Assembly (NCBI GenBank): GCA_965153455.1
Contig: OZ234496.1
Location: forward strand, 20,762,304 to 20,826,303
Source of the DNA: Sphagnum compactum
Lineage: Eukaryota; Bryophyta; Sphagnopsida; Sphagnales
Direction of reading: 5' to 3'
Length of the DNA: 64,000 nucleotides
The notes under the pieces are model-generated. The model was not told where the DNA came from and did no database searches. It saw nothing but the letters and a program-made list of their open reading frames with translations. Both the position numbers and the translations under genes were made by a program. Shown one piece after another: positions 38,467-50,012 of the stretch (position 1 is the first letter of the stretch; every line of letters starts with the position of its first letter).

Positions 38467-38914
38467 AATTATATTAAATATTATATCCATGGTGGGTAAG
38501 GTAAAATAGGGGAGATAGTTATTAACAAAAAAATGAGGTCTTATTAGTAAAAAAATGAGGTAGTTAAATTGGAAAATGATAAAATAGTTCTGTGTTGTCT
38601 TTAGATTTGTCCTTGGAATTGTCCGGGAACAACCATATGACCAGAATAGTCATATAAAAATTACATACAATTTTTTTTGCAAACCACCGCATATAAACTA
38701 GTTCCTACATCATTAGAATTAAATAATATTTTTGGCATTGAATTTTATTTTCCATTTGTGCCAAAAAAAACAATAAAAGTTCAAAAATTGGTCTTCACAA
38801 ATTTTTCTCATAAAGTACCATACTTTAGTAATTTTTAAAATTATAAATTGGGAAACAAAAGTCTTTTCCATGATTTTCCAAACTATCCATATAAATTGTG
38901 GTGGTTTATATATA

Positions 38915-39383
38915 ATACTAGTGTGAACCCGGTGCATAATGCACCCGTCGAGCTCCCCCCCGCCCGGTCTTTCCCATTGCCCACTCCGGTTCTTTACCCC
39001 GTCAACCCCCCCCCCCCCCCGTCCTTCGCATTTTCCACTCCGATTCTTTAACCCGTTGATCCCCCCCCCCCCCCCCCCCCCCCGCGTTCCCCTGTTATAT
39101 ATAATTAACTTCCCACCCCGTGCTGGCCCCCCCCCGCGTTCCCCTGTTATATATAATTAACTTCCCACCCCGTGCTGGCCCCCCCCGCGTTCCCCTGTTA
39201 TATATAATTAATTTCCCACCTCGTGCTGGCCCCCCCCCCGCCCCGTTACCAAGCCCTGTCATAGAAAATGCATTGCCCGGTTCTGCCATAGAAAATGCAG
39301 AGGCCGGTTCTGCCATAGAATTGTAGCAGAATTGTCGTGTCAGACAGACGCACGCACAGACGTAGTGAATTAATATAGTAGAT
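38915..39383. mobile_element. C-rich minisatellite-bearing insertion of unknown class
   Basis: A GC-rich block with sharp edges in AT-rich DNA. The left part has 'ATACTAGTGTGAACCCGG' then the hairpin GGTGCATAATGCACC. It is followed by runs of 15 and 23 C residues, then a unit of about 52 bp repeated three times (39083-39236, 'CGCGTTCCCCTGTTATATA' and so on). A second repeat of roughly 28 bp ('GGTTCTGCCATAGAA') follows, then a right part with 'CAGACAGACGCACGCACAGACG' and 'AATATAGTAGAT'. The ordered, asymmetric ends suggest a mobile element, perhaps Helitron-like or SINE-like. I cannot identify the class or a target-site duplication. Confidence 0.4.
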
Positions 39384-41730
39384 TGGGGTGGTTGCTCATT
39401 AGATTTTAAAGATGGACAACAAATAGGGCCTTACATTTACTGGAAACTACATATTTAGTTTGGCTTGTTCAAATCCATCATCGATGTTGCATTGTTTGAG
39501 TATCAATTATGTGATTGATTAAAGGTTTGGGGTTGAAAGTGAAGTGAATTACTATGGGTGGTTGTGGTTTTAGGTTCAAAGTTAGGATGGGGGTTGGTTG
39601 GATTTTAAAGATGGACAAGAAATAAGACATTACATTTTAAGGAAATCATATTGTATTCAATGTGGCTTAACAAGTATATATATTTTGCTAGACTTGGTAT
39701 TGATGTGCTTCATTCTCACTTGGGTGTCTATTTAATTTGATGTTTGATTTTTGTTTATATGTCTTCATTATGCATTTGATCTTGAGGAGTTAACATATTT
39801 GTTCAGGTTTACTCAAGACATTACACAAATGTTCTATGTAAGTGCCCACAATTTTGTTATGAAGTTGCACCATGCTTTTGACATGTTTAAAATTTAGGGT
39901 TTGGGATCCTGTATTTCGTGCCTAGGGATTAAAATTGTGGTATTTGGGCTCTCTTATTTTAGCCAAGGATGTGATGAAAGTTGTGGGTTGATTTTTGGTG
40001 AAACAATTGATGTGGTAAAAAGAAAATTATTTATTTTGAACATCTAGTAGTTGAGGTGTAAAGCTTTAAATGGAACATGGTTCAGTGGTCAACTCCTAGT
40101 TGATAATTTAAATTTCAACCTCCTTCCACGAGTCAATTATCTGAGTACCATGTTAACTATATTTCCAAATGTTTTCTAGATTTTTGAAATAAGCGAAATC
40201 CAAACAAAAAATTTGTAGAAAAAGACAAATTGTAGTCCTTGATTGTTATGTATGGTAGGGTTTAGATTTGTGTGTTTGAGGTTGTGAAAAGAGGAAATGG
40301 TGTTAGTAAAATGATATTTGTTACATGATTGTGGATGATGATGTAGTTTTCTTCCATCAAATTTAGTCCATTTTGTTTTCATGATCTTTGTATAAATGGA
40401 AATAAAGATGTTATGAAGGTCTATGCTTTGAAATGCCTTGCCAAACTTTGCTACTAAGAGCTCATCTAGTTGTTGATGTTGCATGATCAACTTTCAAGAT
40501 GCAACATATTTATATTAGTTGAATTATCAAGGTTCCATTTAAAACATGCCACGGTTACCATTTTTTGGTTTAGCTAAGATAATGGTGTTACAAAGATGGT
40601 TATAATAAGCCACCTTCGTTAAGGAGGCAATACTTAGTCTATTGCAAAATAGGAAAACATGTTTTCTAATGTTTTGGTTTGCAATCTCCAAGCTATTTTG
40701 GGGGATAATTCCATCTAACTTATATGCATATATTCAACTTAAAAATGCATAGTATGTCTATTGCTTTGACTATGCTATAATTTGCGATTGATTATAATAA
40801 CTACCAACAAAACCATTTTAGTGAATGATGTCACAAACTACTAAAAAATCACCAATTTAAGATAGAAAATGATGAACTAGAGATATTTTTCAAAATATCA
40901 ACGTAACACCTATTATCTATTCATGAATTTTTTGTCAACATTTAAGGTACATTTATGTAAAAGAATTTTGGCATCATATTTGTGAATGTTTCAAAATTTT
41001 GTGTAACGTATTAACAAGGTTCAATGAAATGAAGTAGTTAAGACCATTATTTAATTTTTGGTTTGTAATTTTTATGCAAAACATTTATCTATGATGGAAG
41101 GTAGTTTGTTTGTTTTGTTTGTATTTAGGAAATCCATTGAACTGAGAAGCTTCAAATTGTGTTCTTGGTCTCTTTGGAAAGCTCTCAAGGAAGAAGGGTG
41201 CATTGGCTTGGTTCTATGATGCACAACAACACATGTTGGGTTTTACAACTTGCTTTTACAACTACATATTAATTAGGAAAGATATATGTAACTAATGACT
41301 AATGAGTTGTTAAACCCATGTTGTTTCATCCATTCAGATGCAAGGGACATTCAGTTACAAAACTTAGTTGTTCAACAACTAAAATTTTAAAGTTTTTTTA
41401 TAATAATGAAATTCCATATCATCATTAACTTTGATATGATGTGTAAAGTGCATACCATTTCAACTTAGTCGTTTTATTCAACTAAGTGTTATAAATGACA
41501 TTTTGATGGATGGATGACATGTGTTAAAAATCTATAGACATGTTATGAGTCATTGCACATGACCAAAAATCAACCTAATTTAACCCATGTAGTTAGCATA
41601 GCCAGAAATTAACCTAACCTAACCCAGTTTAGCTCACCTAATCAAAAATCAACCTAACTTAAGTTAAGTACACTAGGCAACCAAGGTTATCTAACCTAGG
41701 TTAGACGACCTAGATCAAAAACAAATGTCA
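39384..41730. other. AT-rich intergenic DNA
   Basis: No gene recognised. From about 41,570 to 42,260 the DNA is peppered with degenerate AACCTAAC/TTAGGTTA/AACTTAAG phrases; these do not form a regular array and are not the plant telomere repeat. Confidence 0.55.
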
Positions 41731-41796
41731 GGCTTTTAGCCCAAGAAGAATAAGCTACTTAACCTTAGCCAAGTGGCTTAAATATTATAGGTTGCA

Positions 41797-41864
41797 AGAG
41801 TGAGGATTTGAACCTTTCACCTTCAATTTGGGGTTCAAGTCTTCATCCGTTGCACTACCACATA
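41797..41864 (-). repeat. tRNA-derived SINE-like pol III promoter
   Basis: On the minus strand, TAGTGCAACGG (41857-41847) fits the internal box A consensus TRGYNNARNNG. 32 bases further on, GGTTCAAATCC (41814-41804) fits box B exactly (GGTTCRANNCC). The cloverleaf stems around them are poor, so this is not a convincing functional tRNA gene. A decayed tRNA-derived SINE head or tRNA pseudogene is the better reading. The downstream tail boundary could not be defined. Confidence 0.45.
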
Positions 41865-42607
41865 TTTTTATATTAATTATATTTAACACAAACTTATAAA
41901 GCTCAAAATTATTAGCCTTGAATTAATCTTGGCCACCTTAGGATGTTGACCTAAATCAACCTACCTAGTACCTACCAACTTAACTTAAATCTAAACCTCT
42001 CTAAGTTGACTTAAGATGAATTATTTTGTCAACCTATACTAATTATTAACATAACCTAAGTTAACTAAGGCATTCTTAGGCTAGAAAAAATGAACCTAGG
42101 ATAATTATGTTGCATCTAATCACACAAATTTGAGGTAGTTACAAACTTGATAAAATATTTTGTAATGAGGCTACTTAAATTAACTTGGCAAAAACTTAAA
42201 GCTAGGAACTTAGGCAAGCCTACCTAGGTTAACCTATTAGTAGGGTAACCTATTTTAAGTATATTTAAACATATATTAGATGTAGTAAATTTCTTATGTT
42301 TAGTTAAATAACTTACAAAGTAACTTATATTAGGAAGTAGGTTTTTATTAAGTAGTTTATATACATAGGTTAACTTAATGAGCATGTTAATTTAAACTTT
42401 AGTATATTAAGTAGTTAAAAAGTTCAAGAGTTATGTGTCACCTTTTTCAAAACAACTATTAATATTATAATCATAATTATTATAAATTAACAAAAGATTG
42501 TTTATACACATACACATGCATGTGAATTCATGATTTCAAAAGCCCTCATAGCACACAAAAACTTATGGTGTCACAAAAAAATCATGGATTGCGATGAAAA
42601 TTTGTGA

Positions 42608-42870
42608 CACCTTGTTGCCAAATGGCATGCTATGTCATCATCACATGAAAAATCGTATCATTATTAATCACAAAGGACAATAATATTTTCAACTAGCTAA
42701 TAAATGAAATTAATTCATCAAATCAATGACATGAATCATGATGTTGACAAATAAAACCACATCACCTTGTTGGCATATAACATGCCATGTCATCATCATG
42801 GGAGATTGAGTCATTATTAATCGTAAAGGTGGATGATTCTTGCAACTAACTACTTAATGAACACAAATTG
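42608..42870. repeat. Imperfect tandem duplication, period about 155 bp
   Basis: The segment from 'CACCTTGTTG' at 42608 recurs at 42763. Both copies continue through 'ATGCCATGTCATCATCA'-type sequence, 'TCATTATTAATC.TAAAGG' and 'CAACTA.CTA.TTAATGAA'. A weaker third piece in 42900-42990 carries 'CAACAAGTTGTCAT' and 'GCCATGTGCCATG'. Non-coding. Confidence 0.6.
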
Positions 42871-43540
42871 AAAAATAATATGATAATTTACCAAAAAAAC
42901 CAACAAGTTGTCATATTGATTACATTTGCAAAACCATGATGCCATGTGCCATGTTGATGTCTTTTGCCATTATTTAGTGATTGTTATGACTAAGTGGTTA
43001 TAAATGTAGTTGAAAAAAACAATAGTCAATTTTGTGTCTAATTCAAAAAACAAGATTTATTGTAGTGAGGATAAAGTTTTTGGACTTGCATCTTGATGCA
43101 AAGAGCTACATTGAAGGATTAAACATCACTTTTAACATAGTGACCCACTAATAAATGCCTCATTTTATTCAAAGTAATATATGAGTTATCATGTTGACTA
43201 ATAGTAAAATATTTTATTATAACAACCCCAAAACATGTCTTTTATGACTGTTTCTATTATGCTTATGCGATGGATTTGTTTGAAGTGCAATAGGCTTTTA
43301 CATGTAAAGGAAGTCCTTTCTTGAAATCTATGCCACTTGAAAAGATTTTGTAAAATTTTGATTTGTGAATTATGTCAAAATAATGTTTAATCTTGGGCAA
43401 GGGAATTCATGTTATTACTATCTTCATCCTTGAGCCTTGGTAAATTGTATTGAAATTTAAATTGAAAATTGGACTTCATTTACTTTCAAATGATTAGGTA
43501 ATATAGATAAAAGGATGGTTTCAAATTAATTTCAATTAAA

Positions 43541-44961
43541 GATAGTAAGAGCAAGCTTGAAAAGGGGTTCAAATGTTTGTGAGTTGAACTTCCTTGTAGA
43601 CAAATAACTAGTATATTTTGTCTTTCTTTAACCCTCTTATTAATTTTTCATAATCATTTCAAGTTCCCATAGGAAAGGATGTGCTTCATGACCATGTTTG
43701 GAGAAAAACAGATATGTCAAGGTTTGATTTGCTAACTTTGACACTTTCAATATGTTGAACATGCTTGTGTATGTAAGAATGTTCACAATTGCAAAGGATT
43801 GATGTCTTTGAACTTGGGGTAATATGTCTTGTTGGATATGACATCCACTTCTAGTTCTCGCAACATTTCAAACCATTGGCTTTCTTTCCTCCATTGTTTC
43901 AAGGATGACTCAAGTCTCTTGAAGTGTCAAAGTCCATGATACCTTCCTTGTCCACCTCAACCAACATTGTCAAAGCTATTGAAAAAGTTATGTTGTGATT
44001 TGGTGATGTATTAGTAAGCCCAAGAGAAATTGGAGATGGGTACATACAAGATTTTGAATGGAGCATGAATGTCTCATTGTTAGGATCAAGGAGATCATTG
44101 GCAAGGAGTTGCTTCTCAGCATCAAACACATTGATTTCACCCCCTTGCACTACCTACAACATTCAATTCAAAGAATCAAAACAAATGAATGTTTTCACAA
44201 GACTTACATTCACAAGTGCATTACAAGCTTTTCTTTCACAATCAAGATATAATTATCTTCATAGGGTATTCACATCGATGAAATTAACAAGTTCAACAAT
44301 TTTCAAGGAGTTTGATTGAAGTTCACACTTCAAATCAAGCTTGCAAATAATCAATTTCCACTTCAAACCAAGCTTGCAAATCAATTTTTACCTCAAACCA
44401 AGCTTGCAAGTTTTTCAAATTTCCATCTCAATTCTAGCTTTGCAAATCAAAATCCACTTCAAATCAAGCTTGCAAAATCCCCACCCACGAATTTAAGAAG
44501 AAGGAGGAGGAGGAGGAGGAGGAGGAGGAGGAGCACTGAGAGTACTTGAAGGAGAAGATTGAAAGCTTGAGAAATTTGATGTTCACCTTGCTTGGTATGT
44601 TGTGGTGGAGAAGACAGAAGAGGCCAAAGAGACATTGGGGAAGTTGTAATTCAGATGCACATGAACATGAATGGAGTACATCTTGCAGTCATGTCCCTTG
44701 AAATACAACTCCCAAAGAGATTGCAGAGGCAAAGCACCCTGCATCACGAACAGAAAAGCTAACTTGCCAGCCCTGATTTTTCTTCTGGAAATAAATTTCT
44801 GCACTGTAGAACTTTGTTGCAGTTGTGGGTTGCAGCTTCATGTCTTGGAGCTGCTGCATTGATGCAGCCTTGTGGGGAAGCTCCTCTTCTTCCATGTTAT
44901 GATACAAGAAGCTCCTGGATTTCATGTTTTCACGAAGCCTCACTGGCAGAGAAGAAGAATT
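43541..44961 (-). pseudogene. GT14 (Branch-family) glycosyltransferase pseudogene, 5'-truncated
   Basis: This is an inverted, decayed copy of the gene at 56168-58189. The exon-1 remnant (44961-44587) keeps 'MKSRSFLYHNMEEEELPHKA', then needs a frame change near 44790 before 'LPLQSLWELYFKGHD' and 'MYSIHVHVHLNY'. The intron (44586-44154) keeps the donor context AAGCAAGGTGAAC and the acceptor context. The exon-2 remnant (44153-43541) keeps 'VFDAEKQLLANDLLDPNNE', then shifts frame at the position of 'SESC'. It can be followed at DNA level through 'AATGGAGGAAAGAAAGCCAA' to near the ancestral stop. The N-terminal membrane-anchor part is absent. Because the intron is retained it arose by DNA duplication rather than retroposition. 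The frameshifts make function as a full enzyme very unlikely. Confidence 0.85.
44325..44480. repeat. Intronic CAAGCTTG minisatellite (pseudogene copy)
   Basis: About five units of roughly 25-35 bp centred on AAGCTTGCAAAT, each followed by a pyrimidine-rich phrase such as 'CCACTTCAAA'. A GAG/GGA microsatellite follows (44500-44534). The intron of the intact gene holds the same unit in opposite orientation (57171-57345) and a TTC microsatellite (57129-57152). Confidence 0.75.
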
Positions 44962-44999
44962 CAACACATGAGTTTCCTCTTCTCCAAGGTAGGCGTCGT

Positions 45000-47900
45000 G
45001 GGTTTGAGTAGCGATGAAAACTCCCAAACGACCAGATCCAGGCCCCAGTAATAGAGCGAAGGACATGAATTCTAATATTAGTTATGACATGCAGCACGGG
45101 TGGCGCTGGAGCTCCACAATGTCCTGAGATTAATAAATTCTTGTGGAATTTGCACATGATTTCTTTTCTGCTACACGAGACTCGGACGCATGATGTGCTT
45201 CTCTTCTCATGCCTCGTTTCGATCAGTCGTTATGATCTTATAAACTTCTGCTGTGAATATATATATAATTACGCTCCAACTTTGTCTTCTTCTTCTTCTT
45301 CGTCTCATGAACAGCTACAAATTTCCAAGCTTGTACTATGTAGATGCACAACCTGAGCTCTTGAATGATTCCCTCGTGGGAAAGTTGTCTAACGTTACCT
45401 CCAAAAATACTAGACTGAAAACGTAAGTAACAGGGAATTGTGCAACATGTCAGGAGTTTTGCAACAATCCTTCCCAGGGAGCTTCACAGGGAGGTTCAAT
45501 TATGCCATCTAGAAGGGTACTGTGAACCAATATCAAAGAGGAAGCTTGTAATGTTTCCCTGGTTGGAAACCGCCTACTGGGGGAAACAAAATTTCCCTTT
45601 GACAGTGGTTCTAAGAGGGGATTACTAACAGGGATAACTCAGGAAATTAAGCTCTTGTCATCGTGAAGCTTTCCACATTGCACACATGGAAAACTCCTTG
45701 TGATGGAATGAATCTAGCTGGGGTAGCTGTGAACCCAGCTGCTGCTGATGTCGACAAAAGAATAACTTGAGCTCAGGACTGCACACCTCTATGTTTCATC
45801 TCGGAAAAGTTCAGCTTGAAGAAGAATCACCAGCTCTAATTGTTCTTGAGGGGAGCTTCATGAGAGAGTGCACGCTTGATCATGAGTTAGTAGTCTCTTT
45901 CGCTCTAAGCTAATTCTCTCTTGATGTTTGCAATAACATTTGTCCCTTGTTTTCATAAGAACATGAAGACCCACAAAGAGAGTCCAAAAGGAACCCAATT
46001 TTATTTCTAACTGTAAAATCTTGTAGAATTTTTTTGGGTAAAATTTGGTTGGTTGCCTAATCTAAAAATCATATTATGGCCAGGTTTACGAATAAAAAAA
46101 CATTTTGATTTGCCAGGTTTAAAGCCTCCCTTGCTTTGCAAAGATTGGGCATTTTTTCGATCCAGTAAGAAGTATATGAATGAAAGATAACTGCGTTTAT
46201 AACCCAAGTTTGAAAACTTTACTCATTAAACATGTTTTCATGAATGCCAAAACAAGATTCATTCGTGAATCTCAATAACAAAGTTGCATTGCCCCAAAAT
46301 AAATTTTGTCCATCTTTTCAATTTTCAGAACCAAAAAAAAGGTTGAAGTTGGTTGATAAAGAACCAGTCTTTCAATAGCAATTAGGTCTAGAAATATTAT
46401 CTTGCAAGGGGAAATAAAATCAAAACTAGCTTTCATTTCAAAAGTGAAGGGTTTATTTGGTTTTAGTTTTAAACAATTAATGTCATTTGTTGTGGCACGT
46501 AGCTTTTGTTCGTGCCTCATTTCACATTCATGTCATGATTCAGTGATTACAAAGTTATTGTATTATATGATGGCATTCCATACCCTCTCCCCAAGCAATA
46601 AGTTCTTTGAAAATAATAATAGTTTGATGACTTTTGAACCTACCCATGTACATATATTAAATCGTATGTAATTCTCAAATGCTCAATTCATACACATGAT
46701 CGTTACAACATTTTGGTTCTTATTAATGCAACTAAGTCTCACACGTATTACAAACAAATATGTACATACTCCAAAAAAAGATTGATATGAAAACCAAACA
46801 TGTATGTTCAAGTGTACATACCCGATGAACATTGTTATGTTCCACCACTTTTGAGTAGTTTTTCGTGCATAGCTACAAATACCAAAAGCTTACAATGTCA
46901 TTGCAGATCTAGCATGTCATAGATTACTATCATATGCCAAACAATGGAAAAGCCCCAGAAACAAACAATGGTCCCTCCCCCCTTATAAAATGGGGTAACC
47001 TTGAACTGCATGCAAAACAAAGAACTGCCAACAAACAAACCGTGTACATACAAACGACACTTCTCAAACAACACTTTCTCATGTGGATTTTGATGCATTC
47101 ACTCCATGTATGTTAGAAGAGGTTTGCCCACACCACCTACTTGGGCCTTTACTATTGTTTATCACATCCAAAATAGAAAGTAGAGTGTTAATTGTTTCCC
47201 ACCCATTGCACATCATAAGGTGAGAGACCAATCATATGGCTGGTCACTGAAAAGCAATCATTTTCTTGCACAGGGCCTTGTGTACAAATATACAAGACCT
47301 TCTGTCCAAACTCCAAACCCATTTTCACCCTATTTGAAGGTTGTACATTATTCCATGAAAGCTTTGGGTGAACCATAAGCTAAACCATATCAACTCTTTT
47401 TTTCTTAATTGACTGTTTCAGTTTTTTTTTTCTTTCCCACGTATTTTTTTTCCATTTTTAAATATCCTTCCTAATTTATTTATTCTTATTTGCAAAACCA
47501 ATTCTTTCACAATTAGTTCCTTATTTAATTCATATTTAATTGAAAAGATAATCTTCAAAGTTTTAGGCTCACACACTTAAGAAATCACTCTAATTTCTCA
47601 TCTTCCACGAGAACCTAGACCTTCAAGAAAAAAACTTATAAAAAGTCCAAAGCTTTTTCTAACAAGTTGATGCCCACATATTTCGATCTAATGGTTTGTT
47701 TTCATTGAAATCCTGAGGGTTCCATTAGAGCACAAGTTCAAAATGAAACAAAAGTCCTAACCAAAACCAAAACATTAGGTGAAGGTTGAAAAAAATAAAA
47801 CTAACCCTAATTGAATTTTTTTTTTTATCAATTTCTTCTTTTCCATTTGCTGCTACCTGTGACTCCAATCCCTACAATCCTCCTTATTTGCCAAGGCGCT

Positions 47901-49200
47901 ATTCCTTAACTCCTCCTTTGTCTCCTCTCAATTATCAATTTTTTCTAGTTCCTTACTTTTCACCATCTTTCAACTTTTTTTTCCCTTATTGCTCAACCCT
48001 TAATTGCGAATCATTTTTCCTAAACACCTCCATTCCTACTACTTTATTTGTCTTTTTTTTTTTTCAAAAGAAGATTCTTTCTTTCGTGATTCAAGTCCCT
48101 AGGAACTTGCTGATATAGGTATAATAAGATTGGTGGTATTCCATATTCCATAATGAATCTAAACACCATTAGAACAAGGAAAGGTTACGTTCAAACATCT
48201 CCCTACAAACAAAAATAATTAAAAAAAAAGATATTTGACAAGGAAAGGTTAAAAATAATACTTAATTACAAGGAAGATGAATATGACGAATAAGACATTG
48301 GGCAAAGTCGTGATATTGCTTGTGCACATTATGTGACTTGCAAACATGAGCGACTCCTGAATAACAATGCATGAACACGAAGGAAAGGTTGCACTTGAAC
48401 CTTGTCTAAGCAACACAAATTAAAAAAAATTGAAAGATGCCTAAATGGTGCCTACGTTGTGCTCAAACATTGCCCAAGCAATAATAAGTTAACACAAGAA
48501 TTGTTGGAGCATTGCTTGAAAAATCTAGTTGGGAATGTTGAGAATTGAAAGTCCAACCTTTTGTGTTGTTATTGAGATTCACTAAGGTTCAGGACGTGCA
48601 AGATCAAAAGTTGAAATGTAAAGACTGAGAAACAAGTTGTCAATGTCACCAAGATCTTTTTAAAAACACTTCTGAACACCAAACTTTAAACATAAAGGAA
48701 ATAACAACACACAACATGCTCCAAAAGCTCATACCTTCAATATTTGATGGGTAGGTTGTTGACTTGGGTATCATCCAAGTTGATACTCACAGGTTATTTC
48801 AGAGAGAACTGGGCTGAACTCCTGAAGCTGGGCTCAGTATGCGACCTTACAAAAATATTTCTCACATCCAAGTTTAGTTGTTTACTTTTTTCTGACCCCA
48901 CTGATAAAACTGAAATGTGGACTGCAAAAAAGTGGGAATTACTAATAGCAAACCACCTGGACCAATCAGTATGATTGATTAATCAAAAACATGGAGCAGG
49001 AGTGAGATCATATTTAGTACACTCTTCTGTAGTAGGTGTGCTTTATACCAGCCTCAGCAAACTGAGGAAATTTGCAGGAGAGAAACTGTTTTCCTGAGCC
49101 AAGCCGGCATGTGTTGACTGTTCTTCATTCATTTTTAATTTGCAGGGTCACTTACCGAGCATGGGTGGGGATGCTCTTATCTTGTAGAACAAGGGTTGGG
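45000..49200. other. Intergenic DNA, mixed composition
   Basis: No gene supportable. 45,060-45,960 is more balanced in base composition and might be old genic or promoter DNA linked to the GT14 pseudogene, but contains no readable coding sequence. The rest is AT-rich, with a dispersed repeat copy at 47127-47385. 48740-49190 is again more balanced, with no identifiable coding signal. Confidence 0.5.
47127..47385. repeat. Dispersed repeat family, copy B
   Basis: It matches copy A (4151-4440) over most of its length in the same orientation: 'CCACACCACCTA', 'GGGCCT.TA', 'TTTATCACAT', 'AGTGTTAATT', 'CATTTTCACCCTATTTGAAGG', 'TTGGGTGAA'. Many substitutions suggest age. Confidence 0.4.
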
Positions 49201-49226
49201 AAGAAAATGATTAGGTAATAAGTAAG

Positions 49227-49514
49227 GGAAAATTTTTAATTCACACCTTTTTTGGTTAAGTTCACACCCTTTCTTTGCGCGTCCAATTATATGCAGATTA
49301 AATTTGAGTGTGTCTGCTCCACCCCAAGTCTCACTTTGAATACGTGGAAGGACGCAAGTGTGGGGTCTGTGGTCAATCAGGGCACAACTCGAGAACTTGC
49401 CCGCAGAAGTAATTGAACTGATAAAGGAACATACTCTTAAAGTTTAATCTGCATAAAATCGGACGCACGAAGGGTGTGAATTTAACCAAAAAAGGTGTGA
49501 ATTAAAAAATTTCC
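49227..49514. mobile_element. Mutator-like non-autonomous element with zinc-knuckle cargo
   Basis: Long terminal inverted repeats, 49227-49302 and 49443-49514, match over about 72 bases with few differences (ends GGAAAATTTTTAATTCACAC). Each end is flanked by TAAGTAAG (49219-49226 and 49515-49522), an 8-bp target-site duplication. Long inverted repeats and a duplication of 8-9 bp are typical of MULEs. The 140-bp interior has an open frame (49308-49412, plus) ending in 'RKCGVCGQSGHNSRTCPQK' and a stop. This is a C-X2-C-X4-H-X4-C zinc knuckle like those in nucleic-acid-binding proteins. Its source could be a transposase C-terminus or a captured host exon (Pack-MULE style). Confidence 0.8.
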
Positions 49515-50012
49515 TAAGTAAGTACACAAATGTAGATCTGGTCAATACATAGTTAACGTACTTAGGAAAAATGTCAACTAAGTTAACCATCGAGTTTAGC
49601 TAGGGAATTGAAATCCAATGAAAAAGTAATGATTCTCCACCTACCATTCATCCCTCGTGGTGTGCTGGTGGCTGTTGGTTCCAGCCATCCCCGCATGTGA
49701 AGTTGGGTTGTAAGATCATCTGGTTCAACAGGTAATTCGTCGAAGTTCATTTTGAACTTGATCTCTCTTCAAAGTTCAAACTTGTCGGCTTTGTTATTTA
49801 CTGTTCATGGGTCACCTGAGGCAAAGGTAGGTAACTAAGCAGCTGAGTGAGGAAGTAATTGGTAGCATTCAAAGTGCATCCAAAGTACTCCTTTCTTTTT
49901 GGGGGCAATCTGTTTCTTTGATTTCCCTATGACAGAAAAAAACACAAAAACACTCACACTATGCAAACTCTCAAAATAAAAGATTGAGTAGGCTTTTCCT
50001 TTGATCTAATTA

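Noticed and set aside
38848-39326. Proline-rich and glycine-rich ORFs on both strands
   Set aside because: They are products of C runs and the 52-bp minisatellite, not conserved proteins.
41570-42260. Telomere-like AACCTAA/TTAGGTT motifs suggesting an interstitial telomere
   Set aside because: The motifs are irregular and are not the plant TTTAGGG repeat; they look like degenerate low-complexity DNA.
44316-44549. Plus-strand ORF with poly-arginine tail
   Set aside because: It is the antisense of the GT14 pseudogene intron; the arginines come from a GAG/AGG microsatellite.
47786-48118. Possible secreted peptide with hydrophobic N-terminus
   Set aside because: The frame begins with TTG and lies in a T/C-rich tract that produces F, S and P by composition alone.
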